Source of the DNA: Phytobacter diazotrophicus
GTDB taxonomy: Bacteria > Pseudomonadota > Gammaproteobacteria > Enterobacterales > Enterobacteriaceae
Length of the DNA stretch: 64,000 nucleotides
Direction of reading: 5' to 3'
Assembly: GCA_004346725.1 (NCBI GenBank)
Contig: SMDE01000001.1
Location: 547,204-611,203, forward strand
The notes under the pieces are model-generated. The model was not told the DNA's origin. It made no database searches and worked only from the letters and a program-made list of their open reading frames with translations. The position numbers were made by a program, and so were the translations under genes. The first letter of the stretch is position 1. Every line of letters begins with the position of its first letter. Below, one piece after another: positions 30,800-39,688 of this stretch.

Positions 30800-31434
30800 G
30801 TTGCGCTCCACGGGGTTAGGAAATTTAACGCTCATAGACAGTTCGCTGGATGTCGCGGGAAAGTTTCGCCTGGGGTAAAAAATTTTCCTCGCTGAAAAAG
30901 CGGTTTAACAGCAGGGCTATTTCACGATGCGATATGGGTAGCGAGGAACACTTTTGCGGCTGGTTGCCATTTTATCCTGCCTGGTTATTTGACAGTCGGG
31001 TGTCAGCATCGGCTTGATGCCGGGCCGTTGCGTTTCAAAAGTATATTCCACCGGGTATTAATTTTAATGGTCCGGCCTTTCGGGAACCGCCCCGGGATGT
31101 TATTGGCCCGGCTTGACCTGGTAACCTGAACATCTGTTTTTTCGGCTCTGCTGCTTATATTAGACGCTGGTTTTTTTATTGTAATAGAGAGTAAAGGATT
31201 ACAGTTCGGCTAAACGGACTTGCCGTGACGGGGATATGAATATCAGGAGAGTGCGATAAAACGCAGTAGTACAACGGAGAATATGGCGGTGTTTTTTAAT
31301 TGGCCGTCATGCGCTTAAGATTATTCTGTAGCTGATGGTCAATCATCTTATGTTATCGGCAGGGTGGGCGGGGTTCACTATATAAAGAGTTTCATAGCAT
31401 TGCGGGGGAGCGTGCCTCCCCCCATAGCTGGATA
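30800..31434. other. Intergenic region between peroxiredoxin and stpA
   Basis: About 635 bases. The part next to the peroxiredoxin gene (30836-30960) should hold the operon promoter. A GGGGGAG / CTCCCCC hairpin at about 31404-31425 follows the stpA-type gene but lacks a T-run. I see no gene of normal coding character. Confidence 0.5.
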
Positions 31435-31839
31435 TTAGATTGCGAAATCTTCCAGTTTTTTCCCTTTCTCAAGCGCGGAGGTAATCGCTTTAGGCGTGCG
31501 GCCCTGGCCTGTCCAGGTTTTTTCGCTGCCGTCTTCGTCGATATATTTGTATTTCGCCGGGCGAGGCTCACGGGTCGATTTTGTTTTTGTCGTCTGTCCT
31601 TTTAAGGAGGAGATGAGCTCTGCCGGGTCAATGCCTTCCTCAAGAAGTTTCACACGAAACGCTTCGAGTTTTGCCTGTTTATCCTCGAGTTCCTTACGCT
31701 GAGAGGCTTCTTCTTCGCGGCGTTCTTCAACGATGACCGTGAACTTTTCGAGAATATCTTCAAGATATTCCAGGCTAACTTCACGCGTTTGAGCACGCAG
31801 TGTGCGAATGTTGTTTAAGGCTTTCAGTGCTTCTGACAT
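31435..31839 (-). CDS. stpA: H-NS-family nucleoid protein, StpA type
   Basis: 134 aa. The N-terminal coiled-coil oligomerisation domain (MSEALKALNNIRTLRAQTRE...ERREEE) joins the C-terminal DNA-binding domain with RPAKYKYIDEDGSEKTWTGQ and the AT-hook-like GQGRTPKAI. It ends DFAI, without the KQ tail of H-NS, as in StpA. The start has AAAAGGATC upstream. H-NS family members silence AT-rich horizontally acquired DNA, of which this window has several stretches. In E. coli stpA lies next to alaE; here accessory genes separate them. A third H-NS paralogue cannot be excluded. Confidence 0.85.
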   Translation of the reverse strand: MSEALKALNNIRTLRAQTREVSLEYLEDILEKFTVIVEERREEEASQRKELEDKQAKLEAFRVKLLEEGIDPAELISSLKGQTTKTKSTREPRPAKYKYIDEDGSEKTWTGQGRTPKAITSALEKGKKLEDFAI

Positions 31840-32366
31840 TTGCAGATCCTTTTACTTGAATTTGGTGGTGTTTCGAATTGCTTCTTTACGAATGGTTCCT
31901 GGAAACCAAACGAGCGTATCACTTTTGTTTCTCGGGTGGACACAATATATATACCGCCGATGCAAAATAATTTATAGCAAATTATGAATGGAAATGTCTG
32001 TCTTTTAGTGTCATTACTCTTTTTTTTCTAAGTAGAGTATTTCGCTGCGCAGTTAAAAGCATAACCGCTTCCCTCATCCTTACCAATTTCATGGGTAGTC
32101 ATCTCTGAAAACCCCTTTCGCAACGGGTCTTTTTCTTCTCAATACCCTTACTCCCGGTAATTGACCGTCACGTTTTGCTTATATCCGAAATAGAATGAGA
32201 AAGATTTGTGCGCTTTGTCGCGAATTCAAAATCATGCCGCACCGTTTGTCCAGGTCAGCCCGTTGCGTCGGGAAGGTGTGTTGTACTTGATAAGCGGCAA
32301 GCTAAGCGTGTGAAATAGCGCTTTAAGAAATACCAACTGCAGGTTGTCTTCTCTTCACGCTTTTTG
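31840..32366. other. Region upstream of stpA
   Basis: About 530 bases, AT-rich near 31900-32040, which suits the curved promoter regions of hns-family genes. A weak CCC...GGG hairpin followed by CTTTTTC lies near 32108-32133. No convincing gene seen. Confidence 0.45.
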
Positions 32367-32591
32367 CTAAGTGCATTTATCCAGCTCGACAAGAAGTCTG
32401 TTTAGCTCATCCTGAATGTGCTTCCGACGCTGTTTTAATAGCAAGCGGGCCGGAACAACGCGATCAATAATGGTCGACTTCCTGGCCATGAACTTCATTG
32501 CGAGTCGGGTGACGTCTTCTTCTGTCCAGCCAGGCCACTGTCCATGTTTTTCCTTTGACATGAAAAATGTACGGTCACTCTGTTTTGCCAC
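32367..32591 (-). CDS. Hypothetical 74-aa protein
   Basis: Not recognised. Possible start codons are GTG at 32591 or ATG at 32561; neither has a clear ribosome site. The sequence is basic and helical (TEEDVTRLAMKFMARKSTII, RLLLKQRRKHIQDELNRLLV) with good amino-acid balance, which favours a real small protein over a chance frame. It stands alone between stpA and a lipoprotein gene. Confidence 0.4.
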   Translation of the reverse strand: MAKQSDRTFFMSKEKHGQWPGWTEEDVTRLAMKFMARKSTIIDRVVPARLLLKQRRKHIQDELNRLLVELDKCT

Positions 32592-32802
32592 ATTTTCAGG
32601 ACGGTGTTCGAAGAGGGGCAGAGAAGGAAACTATCTGCCCGGCAATGATCAGATTTCGCACTTGCATCTCAACATTTTTGCATGACAAACGCGTGCGAGT
32701 ACACAGAGAGGCTAATTTAGCCATGTATGAAATTCTATGTGAATTGTCCCGACGCGGAGTGAGGCAGGTGACAAGATGCCACCGCTGTAATGCCGGACAA
32801 AA

Positions 32803-32825
32803 CAAAGCCCGCACTTTCGCGGGCT
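32803..32825 (-). terminator. Terminator of the 356-aa lipoprotein gene
   Basis: Minus strand: stem AGCCCGC / GCGGGCT with loop GAAAGT, then TTGTTTTG. Positioned about 50 bases after the stop. Confidence 0.8.
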
Positions 32826-32873
32826 AATGCTATTGTCATGGCTCAAATCTGCGTTCTCAATCCTGTTTAATAG

Positions 32874-33944
32874 TTAATACCCACGAGCAGAATAGACACG
32901 GGCCATTCCCGCCCAATCCGAGAACAATATTTCATACTTAACCGGTGTGTAGTCAATGATGCTATCCATTGCTGCTGTGTTCCATGCATTATCTGAAATT
33001 TTACGATCCCTGGCAGTTTTCCCCCACTCGACAATCTCTTTTGCAAGCCCCTGAACACATGCCCTGCTTAACACTTTCTTGCCGTAGTATGCGCCCATGT
33101 CAGAACATGATGCCATGCTCATATCAAGACTGTTTCTTAAATAACTCAGCCCGTTAATGGATATAAAACTGCGACCGTTGGCATACACCATACCATTGTC
33201 ACGAGCGGTAAACTTAACAGTGCGTAACGCATCCACTATCTTTTTTTGATCTGGTGTTGGGTCTATCCACGGGGAAGGATAAATAGTTCTTTCGGAGGCA
33301 ATATATGCTTCTTTTTCACGTTCCTTGTTTGCTTCGTTTCTCGCGCTGTACTGTTCCTCAAAGGCATTAAACTCTTTTTGGTACTTTTCATCGAACTGGT
33401 CTTTTTTAGCACTGAATGCAGAAATACTCTGATAAAAATCAGTTTCGCTAACTTTGCCAAGCCCCATATTCCAGTAATCTTTTTGATAATCAATGTAAAT
33501 GACATCGACTCTGTATTTGTTCTCTAAGGCTTCAGCCAAATTTTTCAAGTATGCATAAATATCAACTCGCTTTTCTTCATCATCCTCAAGTGAAGATAGT
33601 TGTCCAACATTCGGGCCACCGTACTCATGGTATGCAGCATAGAAAACAGGAATGAACGAAAGATTAGCGTTAACGGCTTTGATGATATTCTGTTCGTTAC
33701 ATGTTGTGTCATCCCACTTTAACAGGCTATTGCCACCTTTTCGGTACGTTTCACAGTCCTCGATACCCAGGCGAACAATCGCATTCCATCCCGGGCGCTG
33801 CTTATAATCGTCGTTCTTGATGATATGGAACCGGGAAAGGGTTTGGGATGGAAAAAATTGACCAGCCGTGCAAGATGAAAGAAGAAGAGTAACCGAGAGG
33901 CTGGCTATTAGTTTTAGCCCCCCGAAAGTCTGTAATTGTTTCAT
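32874..33944 (-). CDS. Hypothetical lipoprotein, 356 aa
   Basis: Unrecognised. Signal sequence with lipobox LLLSSC at about residue 25 (LKLIASLSVTLLLSSC), then a globular periplasmic region of about 330 residues. A charged helical stretch (FDEKYQKEFNAFEEQYSARN, EANKEREKEAY) lies in the middle, and cysteines at DCETYRK, TTCNEQ, MASCSDM and SRACVQG could form disulfides. Monocistronic with its own terminator. The gene is AT-rich compared with the core genome and lies just outside the satellite boundary, so it is host-side accessory DNA, possibly from an older insertion. Confidence 0.75.
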   Translation of the reverse strand: MKQLQTFGGLKLIASLSVTLLLSSCTAGQFFPSQTLSRFHIIKNDDYKQRPGWNAIVRLGIEDCETYRKGGNSLLKWDDTTCNEQNIIKAVNANLSFIPVFYAAYHEYGGPNVGQLSSLEDDEEKRVDIYAYLKNLAEALENKYRVDVIYIDYQKDYWNMGLGKVSETDFYQSISAFSAKKDQFDEKYQKEFNAFEEQYSARNEANKEREKEAYIASERTIYPSPWIDPTPDQKKIVDALRTVKFTARDNGMVYANGRSFISINGLSYLRNSLDMSMASCSDMGAYYGKKVLSRACVQGLAKEIVEWGKTARDRKISDNAWNTAAMDSIIDYTPVKYEILFSDWAGMARVYSARGY

Positions 33945-34560
33945 ATGAATGTCCGATTAATAAAAACTCCTGGGATCTTAAATTGTATTTAAAAATAAAT
34001 CCATCTCAGATAAAAGGTAACTTGCTGATTTTTATTGCTCAAATCCAGGCTGCCAACTATCGTGCATTCAAGAGTTTCCTTTAAGTTCGAGGCTATGAAA
34101 GCGCGACGTTTATCATCTGGCTGCCGGGATAAAGCGGTTTTTATTGGCTCGCTGCGTCCTTCATTTTTCTGGCGCTCGATAATGTTATTCACTCAAGTTC
34201 GGTACTGGAATTTAATTGCAGCGCCATACTTTTTCTACAGTTTATTCCGCCTCGTTACCTGCGCTTTTGGCTTCATTGAGAAAGCTATTTCAGCCTGCTG
34301 GTGTAGCACTTTACAAAGCTTTGTCGCAGCGGCGCGCCAGCGCTTCCAGAAGATCATTGTCGGAAGTACTCAATGCACCAAATAATGGAACAGCAGATAC
34401 AGCAAGCTCCGTTGAGGAGACTGACACTGCACTACTAAATTGCCATATGCCGCTGGTAGGGGTACCTGTTTTTCGTACAGTTTTTGGGCAAGGGTAGACA
34501 ATGCCGGGGCTGGTCAGTTCGGAATCATTTAGTTGCCATTGGACTTCAACGGACAAATTC
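33945..34560. other. Host-side flank of the satellite, no clear gene
   Basis: About 600 bases between the lipoprotein gene and the old ssrA terminator. Frames of 67-116 codons exist on both strands (for example about 34311-34556 on the minus strand), but none has a good start site or known domain. Possibly decayed sequence. Confidence 0.5.
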
Positions 34561-34567
34561 AGGGTAC

Positions 34568-34600
34568 AAAAAAGCCCGCAGGGCTTGCGCCGTGCGGGCT
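34568..34600 (-). terminator. Displaced native ssrA terminator
   Basis: Minus strand: stem AGCCCGCAC / TGCGGGCT followed by TTTTTTG. With its flanks it resembles the sequence that follows ssrA in enterobacteria, and a diverged second copy lies next to ssrA itself at 46464-46496. It marks the host side of the left attachment site, now about 12 kb from ssrA. Confidence 0.75.
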
Positions 34601-34645
34601 CTCAGGACTTCATCGGATGACTCTGGTAATCACCGATGGAGAATT

Positions 34646-34660
34646 TTGGGGCTGGCGGAG
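34646..34660. repeat. attL: degenerate copy of the ssrA 3' end
   Basis: TTGGGGCTGGCGGAG, to be compared with TGGTGGAGCTGGCGGGAG at 46532-46549 in ssrA. The copy has small deletions, and the sequence to its left is an ssrA-type downstream flank and terminator. The exact crossover point cannot be fixed by eye. Confidence 0.65.
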
Positions 34661-34720
34661 TCTGAATAAACTATTTAAGCGATTAAATTTAAATGGTTTT
34701 ATTCAATTCAACTTTCAGTT

Positions 34721-34743
34721 GTGTACCTAAACGTGTACCAATT
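34721..34743. repeat. Integrase arm-type repeat, left end
   Basis: A 23-base sequence (GTGTACCTAAACG...) identical to 46399-46421 beside the integrase gene. One copy near each end of the element is what is expected when the arms of an attP site are separated by integration. Confidence 0.8.
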
Positions 34744-34826
34744 ATGAAATGTCATTGCGCTCTTGACTGCCTAAAGTCGCCGATTTTCTTCCTCCTGATC
34801 ATTTTTCTGTTCCTACCAAAGGCTGG

Positions 34827-34942
34827 TAAAAAAGTTTTTCTGGTGAAAACTGTTCACACTATTCACTGATGGCTTTTATTGTTTATTTTCATTGTGTTAT
34901 CGGGTGAATACGCCGTGAAGAGTGAACACTTTACTGTTCACG
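34827..34942. other. crr-like replication repeat, copy 1
   Basis: About 116 bases resembling 36857-36972: GTAAAAAAGTTTTTCTGG, ACTGTTCACACT, CGGGTGAATAC and AGTGAACACTTTACTGTTCAC occur in the same order and spacing. TGTTCAC/GTGAACA words are the P4 alpha-protein iteron. In P4 the cis replication region crr is known as two direct repeats of about 120 bp lying close together. Confidence 0.8.
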
Positions 34943-35062
34943 TCCGCAGGCTATAGGTACAGGCGTATACTCTGCTGTGAGCGAGAAGCGGAAGCTCGCA
35001 ATTGTTATTACCACATAGGATGCATTACTAACATTGCTATGTGTTAACGAACGGGGAGCAGG

Positions 35063-36268
35063 TCACTCGCCACCTTCCAAAACAGGTTTGAAAAAAGTGT
35101 TATAAACAGCCTCGCTATTAAAACCGTGTGGTTCTAAGCCAAACAGGCGCGCAGGTGACATAACAGGTTGAACTAGATCCTCATCCTTAGCATATGTTGA
35201 TGTGCAAATTATTGAATTTCTGACAAGCTGTTTATTTTTCACCGAACTAATAAGTGCTGATGCGGGCATGACGTTCCGAGTAAACTCAAAAGAATGGTAG
35301 AACATCAAATCCTCCCGCAATGTTATCTGGTAAACCCCAGCTACGCCTACAGACTCAATTATATCGACCAAGACAGTGTCAGTGTTCTTTCTGCTTGGGA
35401 TTTCCTTCCTGATTTTAACACGTAACAAAGAGTCCTCTGGAGTAACCGGATCCCCTCCATTGATAGAAACTCTAAAGTTGCTCTTCATTACGAGGTTTTG
35501 AAACTCGTCGCTATCATCCTTAGAAAGTGCTTCACCTTGAATATGCGTGAAATCAATTTCCCCAGAACCAAGCGTCGCATCCACGGCAATTGGTAGAGTA
35601 CTATCACCAAAGCAAAGCTCAGCCTGCACTCCATACCAAGGCTGATCATAGGGTAGCAGCAGTGAATCATTGATAACGATTATGTAATGGGCACCTTCTG
35701 GTACGTGTCCGGCGGATTTGTGAGCTTCGTACTTCTTCAATTTGTCCTTGATCGCTGATGTGACTGACAACAAACGCTCACGGAACACTAAATCCCGCTC
35801 TTCAGGCGCTAACTTGCTTCGCCCAATAAGCTCTCTGATAGAATCTTGTGGCGTTGGCGTGACCACTTCAAAACAAAAAGTCTCACCATTTTTCTCGGCG
35901 ACAAAGTCTGGCCCAGCATCCTTGCTTTTAATATCGCCGAATCCCATCCCCAAAAGCCTGTAGTAAAACAGCATCTCCGCAATTCGCTGGGAATATACAC
36001 CTATATCAGGCAGCATGACTTGCGTATTGAACTCAGTATCCTTTAAGTTCGAAAAGTCCAAAAAGAGGGACTCTAGACCTTGTATCATACAGTCTATTAT
36101 CTGTTCCATGCGCTGACCACTTTGAGGGGACCTATCAAAAAAATAGGCGAATCTTGTGGTTAAGATAACTCGCCACTTAGTTTGAAGATAAGCTATACAC
36201 AAATCATTTGTTCTGTTCTTCTTTGTCGTTCCTTGCTTTGCGGAACTATGTGTTTCATTACTTGGCAT
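35063..36268 (-). CDS. Unknown 401-aa satellite cargo protein, possible nuclease-like domain
   Basis: Family not recognised. Hydrophilic, no signal or membrane segment. The segment GPDFVAEKNGETFCFEVVTP (residues 119-138) resembles the D...E core of PD-(D/E)XK nuclease folds, but the usual lysine is valine (EVV), so activity is uncertain. Residues 50-115 are helical (RIAEMLFYYRLLGMGFG). TAGGAG lies upstream of the ATG. The gene sits alone between two crr-like repeats of the satellite, a cargo position, so a defence role is a reasonable hypothesis and no more. Confidence 0.8.
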   Translation of the reverse strand: MPSNETHSSAKQGTTKKNRTNDLCIAYLQTKWRVILTTRFAYFFDRSPQSGQRMEQIIDCMIQGLESLFLDFSNLKDTEFNTQVMLPDIGVYSQRIAEMLFYYRLLGMGFGDIKSKDAGPDFVAEKNGETFCFEVVTPTPQDSIRELIGRSKLAPEERDLVFRERLLSVTSAIKDKLKKYEAHKSAGHVPEGAHYIIVINDSLLLPYDQPWYGVQAELCFGDSTLPIAVDATLGSGEIDFTHIQGEALSKDDSDEFQNLVMKSNFRVSINGGDPVTPEDSLLRVKIRKEIPSRKNTDTVLVDIIESVGVAGVYQITLREDLMFYHSFEFTRNVMPASALISSVKNKQLVRNSIICTSTYAKDEDLVQPVMSPARLFGLEPHGFNSEAVYNTFFKPVLEGGE

Positions 36269-36484
36269 GGCGATCAGGCTCCTACAGTTAATCCTCTATA
36301 ATAGCTCAGAAGCTGGCAAGGGATGGTTACTGACTCAGAACAGGCTCGCACTGAGCTCTTCACTATAAACTATGTCAGGTATCCGACGCTGGGCGGTTCC
36401 TCACCTAGCAATTTTGTACTGGCTGAAAATGACCTTGGATGCCACCAAGTTGTTTATCTGATGGTTCAGGAGCGCTTCGTTCAC

Positions 36485-36688
36485 CTATTGTGCAATGTCA
36501 AGCTCGTCACGCACCTTAAACACCCGCTCTTCTGTCGCATCTGACTGGCAGTGGGGACAGTGCTCAGACTGATGTACGTACATTTTCACGCAAGTCAGTG
36601 GCTTGATATCTATGTGCCACTGGGCCTGATACAGCCCTACATCAATGAGGACCGCTTGATACAAGTACTCAAGAGTTTGATGACTACA
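36485..36688 (-). pseudogene. Possible gene fragment with CPxC zinc ribbon
   Basis: A minus-strand frame ending at TAG (36485-36487) reads LYQAQWHIDIKPLTCVKMYV then HQSEHCPHCQSDATEERVFK and a DELDIAQ end, which looks like the C-terminal part of a real protein. Upstream it runs into stops in all frames within about 30 codons, so it would be a decayed remnant. It lies between the 401-aa cargo gene and the second crr-like repeat and suggests an earlier cargo gene. Weak evidence. Confidence 0.3.
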
Positions 36689-36856
36689 CCGCCCCCTGGC
36701 TGCTCGCAGTGTTCTTCAGTATTGAGACTACCACCGTCGTTCTATGGTACAGCAGAAAAAAGTCGCTTCAGGGGCAAACCAAGGCTAAATGTCAATCGAA
36801 CACATCTCTTACCCAATGGCAGCTATTGGAACTAAGCGGTCTGTTCCCTTTTGAGG

Positions 36857-36972
36857 GTAAAAAGTTTTTTCTGGAAAAACTGTTCACACTGTTCACTCGG
36901 TATTTTTATTGCTTATTATCATGATGTTAGCGGGTGAATACTCAGTGAGCAGTGAACACTTTACTGTTCACT
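36857..36972. other. crr-like replication repeat, copy 2
   Basis: Second copy of the roughly 116-base element at 34827-34942, just downstream of the alpha gene as crr is in P4. It contains TGTTCACACTGTTCACT and AGTGAACACTTTACTGTTCAC. The two copies are about 2.03 kb apart start to start. Confidence 0.82.
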
Positions 36973-36990
36973 TTTGCCGTTTTGCAGGTA

Positions 36991-37014
36991 AAGAAAGACC
37001 GGCTGTTGCCGGTC
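36991..37014 (-). terminator. Terminator of the alpha operon
   Basis: Minus strand: stem GACCGGC / GCCGGTC with loop AACA followed by TTTCTTT, 9 bases after the alpha stop. Confidence 0.85.
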
Positions 37015-37022
37015 TGGGTAGT

Positions 37023-39356
37023 TTATTTTGCTATGGGGTCATCGCATTTCGGCAGCCAGTCGGCGTTGCTTTCCTCCCGCAGTGTGAGGTTGGTCTGCAT
37101 CCCCTGATTTGTCCGGCGTTTGTCGTAATGCAGGCCGTACTCTTTCAGCATGCCTGACAGCCCCTTGCCGAACGACGTCAGGCTGAGGGTGTTTTTGTAA
37201 CCGTGCGCCTCCATGTACACCAGATAGGCGTGATACAGGTACAGGCGGGGCTGGCGCGGGATAATGTTGGCATTCCCCATGTACATCCCGTCAGCCTCCG
37301 GCAGGGCTTCCAGATAACCGCAAAAATCAAAGGCCGGGTCAGCGTCGCGCTTGATGCTCAGTGCCTCGTCCGAGTTCTGCTGAGACTGGAGCAGGGTGCG
37401 CGCAGTCATCGGGTCGCTGAACTGCTGCATCAACTGACGCACAATGACGGCCAGCTCACGGGCGATTTTGTCCTTAAGCTGCGGGTCGCGTTCCTCCGGG
37501 GCAATCTGTTCCGGGAAGTGAATAATCACCCGGCGACGGGACACACCGCCGCTGCGGTCGGTGAAGCGCATCGGATTATTGTTCACGGCCAGAATCACCG
37601 CCGGGATATGCGTGGAATAGGCGTTCTGGTATTTCGGGTCAACGGAGACCGCATCACCGCCGGTGATGGCCTTAAGCCCGGCCCCGTCACCGCTCCATTT
37701 CTCCTGGTCAGGCAGACGGATGAGCGAGAAACCTATCAGGGCCGCGCGTTCGCGGGGCGATTCCAGCGTTTCGATGGTGGCCGACGTGGCGTTATCTTCC
37801 CCGGCGAGCATGGTGGCGATTTCAGCAAGGATACTTTTCCCGCTGCCACCCGGCCCGGTCACCTCAAGAAAGAGTTGCCAGTCGTAGCGGTTCGCCAGCA
37901 CCATAAACAGCGCCGCCAGAATCACATCGCGTTTTTGCGGATTCTGGCTGGCCGCACGGTCGAGCCAGCGCCAGAAATGCGGCGCATGTGTCTCCAGCGT
38001 TTCCCCTGCCACCGGCGGGGTGAAATCGACATCGCACAGGGTGCGCAGCCAGTATGCTTTGTGGTGCGGGCTGAATGTCCCGCTTTTCGTGTCGAGCACG
38101 CCGTTACGAAAACCAATCAGACGCCGCGCCGGGGTGTCCTGCTGCGGAATAATCAGTTTCAGCGTCTCCACGACGGAGGCGATTTTTCCCGACGAGAACG
38201 GCGCGCGCAGACGCCGGAACAGCCCGGCCACGTCACGGGCAAAATCAGACGGTGGAATGATTTTCCAGATGCCGTTTTCATAGCGGGACAGGTGCTGGCC
38301 GTTCGCGTCCACGGCCAGCGCTTCACCGTAATGCTCATGCACCCGCATGGCCTTTTCACTGGCGCTCATGGCGGTAAATTCCGCTTCACTCATGGTGTCG
38401 AACGGGCTTTGTGCCGGTGGCCGGATGGCGTCATAAATCGCTTTCCGTGTTGCCTCTTCGCCCTGCCGCACAAACGCATCATTCCAGTCACCGAACACCG
38501 GCGGCAGGGCAACCGTGCCCCCACAGGCGTCTGCGGCCGCTGCGGCTTTGCTCTGGCCGTTACCGTTCAGGTCACGGTCGGCGGCGAGGATAATCTGACA
38601 GGCCGGGTACTGACTCTGGACAAGGCTCGCCAGAGAAAGGAGGTTGACGGACGACAGCGCCACCATGACGGTTTCCCCGGTCAGGTGATGCACGGTTAGC
38701 GCAGTCGCATAGCCCTCCGCTATCCACAGGCGTTTCCCGGCCTGTTTTTTTCCTTCAAGGGTATGGCAGCACCCTTTCACCACCCCGCCTTTCAGGGTGC
38801 GCTTGTCGCCCCCGGCGTTAATGATCTGGAGATTAACCAGTGCGCCGGTCCCGTCATGCAGTGGCACCACCACATCACCGGCGCTGAACGTCACGCCGCC
38901 GGTTTTGTGCGTGGCTGTCAGGGTCAGGCATTCATGCGCGGGAAAGCCCTTGCGGGTCAGGTAGGCGTTACCGGTGGCCGTGCGGGTCTTCTCCATCAGT
39001 GAGCTGGCAAGCGTTGCAGCGGCTTTCCGGTCAGCCTCCGTTGCGGCCTCAGTGGCCGTAATCACCTCAGTGGCAACTGGTGGCAGGCTGCCGGTAACGG
39101 CGTTCACCCTGCGGGCGGCCTCGGACGGTTTCACACCGAACACCTTTTCGACCAGTTTCAGCCCGTCACCCGCACCACACTGGTTACAGAACCACGTGCC
39201 GCGCCCCTCTTTATCATCGAAGCGAAAGCGGTCACTCCCGCCACAGACCGGGCAGGCCTGATGCCGGTTTTTAATGACCTTCACCCCCAGCGCCGGGAGA
39301 ATGCGCGGCCAGTGGCCGCATGCCTGATTAACGGTTTCCGTTACGTTCATGTTCAT
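37023..39356 (-). CDS. alpha: P4-type alpha replication protein (primase-helicase)
   Basis: Starts satellite replication: primase, 3'-5' helicase and origin recognition in one chain. From the ATG at 39356 the protein is 777 aa, the length of P4 alpha, and nearly every segment I recall from P4 alpha is present. A zinc ribbon lies at about residues 37-66 (CPVCGG...WFCNQCGAG), the primase/Toprim region has GYATAL and AADRDLNG, Walker A is GPGGSGKS (about residue 507), and the DUF5906/SF3-like helicase part has AVNNNP. The C-terminal domain would bind the GGTGAACAGT iterons at ori and crr. The longer frame upstream overlaps the preceding gene and is not supported by a ribosome site. Confidence 0.97.
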   Translation of the reverse strand: MNMNVTETVNQACGHWPRILPALGVKVIKNRHQACPVCGGSDRFRFDDKEGRGTWFCNQCGAGDGLKLVEKVFGVKPSEAARRVNAVTGSLPPVATEVITATEAATEADRKAAATLASSLMEKTRTATGNAYLTRKGFPAHECLTLTATHKTGGVTFSAGDVVVPLHDGTGALVNLQIINAGGDKRTLKGGVVKGCCHTLEGKKQAGKRLWIAEGYATALTVHHLTGETVMVALSSVNLLSLASLVQSQYPACQIILAADRDLNGNGQSKAAAAADACGGTVALPPVFGDWNDAFVRQGEEATRKAIYDAIRPPAQSPFDTMSEAEFTAMSASEKAMRVHEHYGEALAVDANGQHLSRYENGIWKIIPPSDFARDVAGLFRRLRAPFSSGKIASVVETLKLIIPQQDTPARRLIGFRNGVLDTKSGTFSPHHKAYWLRTLCDVDFTPPVAGETLETHAPHFWRWLDRAASQNPQKRDVILAALFMVLANRYDWQLFLEVTGPGGSGKSILAEIATMLAGEDNATSATIETLESPRERAALIGFSLIRLPDQEKWSGDGAGLKAITGGDAVSVDPKYQNAYSTHIPAVILAVNNNPMRFTDRSGGVSRRRVIIHFPEQIAPEERDPQLKDKIARELAVIVRQLMQQFSDPMTARTLLQSQQNSDEALSIKRDADPAFDFCGYLEALPEADGMYMGNANIIPRQPRLYLYHAYLVYMEAHGYKNTLSLTSFGKGLSGMLKEYGLHYDKRRTNQGMQTNLTLREESNADWLPKCDDPIAK

Positions 39357-39367
39357 TGTTTTTTCCC

Positions 39368-39688
39368 TCAGTGCAGCACAGGCGTTTTGATATGACGGGC
39401 GCAAAGCTCATCCATGACGGCGAGTCCCAGAAAGGACAGTGACGGGGCGGCCTTAAGCGGCCCGGCCTCCATCAAATCCTCAAGAAGTGCACAGGCAATC
39501 TGACGGCCTTTCTCCTCGCCGTGCTGGCGCAGATAGAAACCCTCCAGTTCGGCGGCGATGGCGCTTTCCAGCGCATCGAGGGTGATATGCGGATAGCGGT
39601 GCTGCCGTTCACACAGGGTCAGCCAGGCACAGGCGACGGCGCGGCGGTACAGGGCAGCGCGTAATACAGGCGGTAAGGGCTGTTTCAT
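39368..39688 (-). CDS. P4-type conserved small protein, 106 aa
   Basis: 106 aa, the same length as the P4 frame named orf106, in the same operon position just before alpha. Helical and Ala/Leu-rich ([20 protein letters not shown]), no motif. It overlaps the preceding gene by 4 bases. Function unknown; transcribed with alpha in the left operon. Confidence 0.8.
   Translation of the reverse strand: MKQPLPPVLRAALYRRAVACAWLTLCERQHRYPHITLDALESAIAAELEGFYLRQHGEEKGRQIACALLEDLMEAGPLKAAPSLSFLGLAVMDELCARHIKTPVLH

Noticed and set aside
31404..31425. Strong terminator for stpA
   Set aside because: Good stem but no T-run.
33989..34556. Small frames of 67-116 codons left of attL
   Set aside because: GTG starts without ribosome sites, mutual overlap on both strands, no recognisable domain.
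36323..36835. Two plus-strand frames of 73 and 94 codons between cargo gene and crr repeat
   Set aside because: No ribosome site and unnatural composition; the minus strand gives a more protein-like fragment.
37203..38699. 498-codon plus-strand frame opposite alpha
   Set aside because: Antisense shadow of the GC-rich alpha gene; Arg/His-rich and without any family features.
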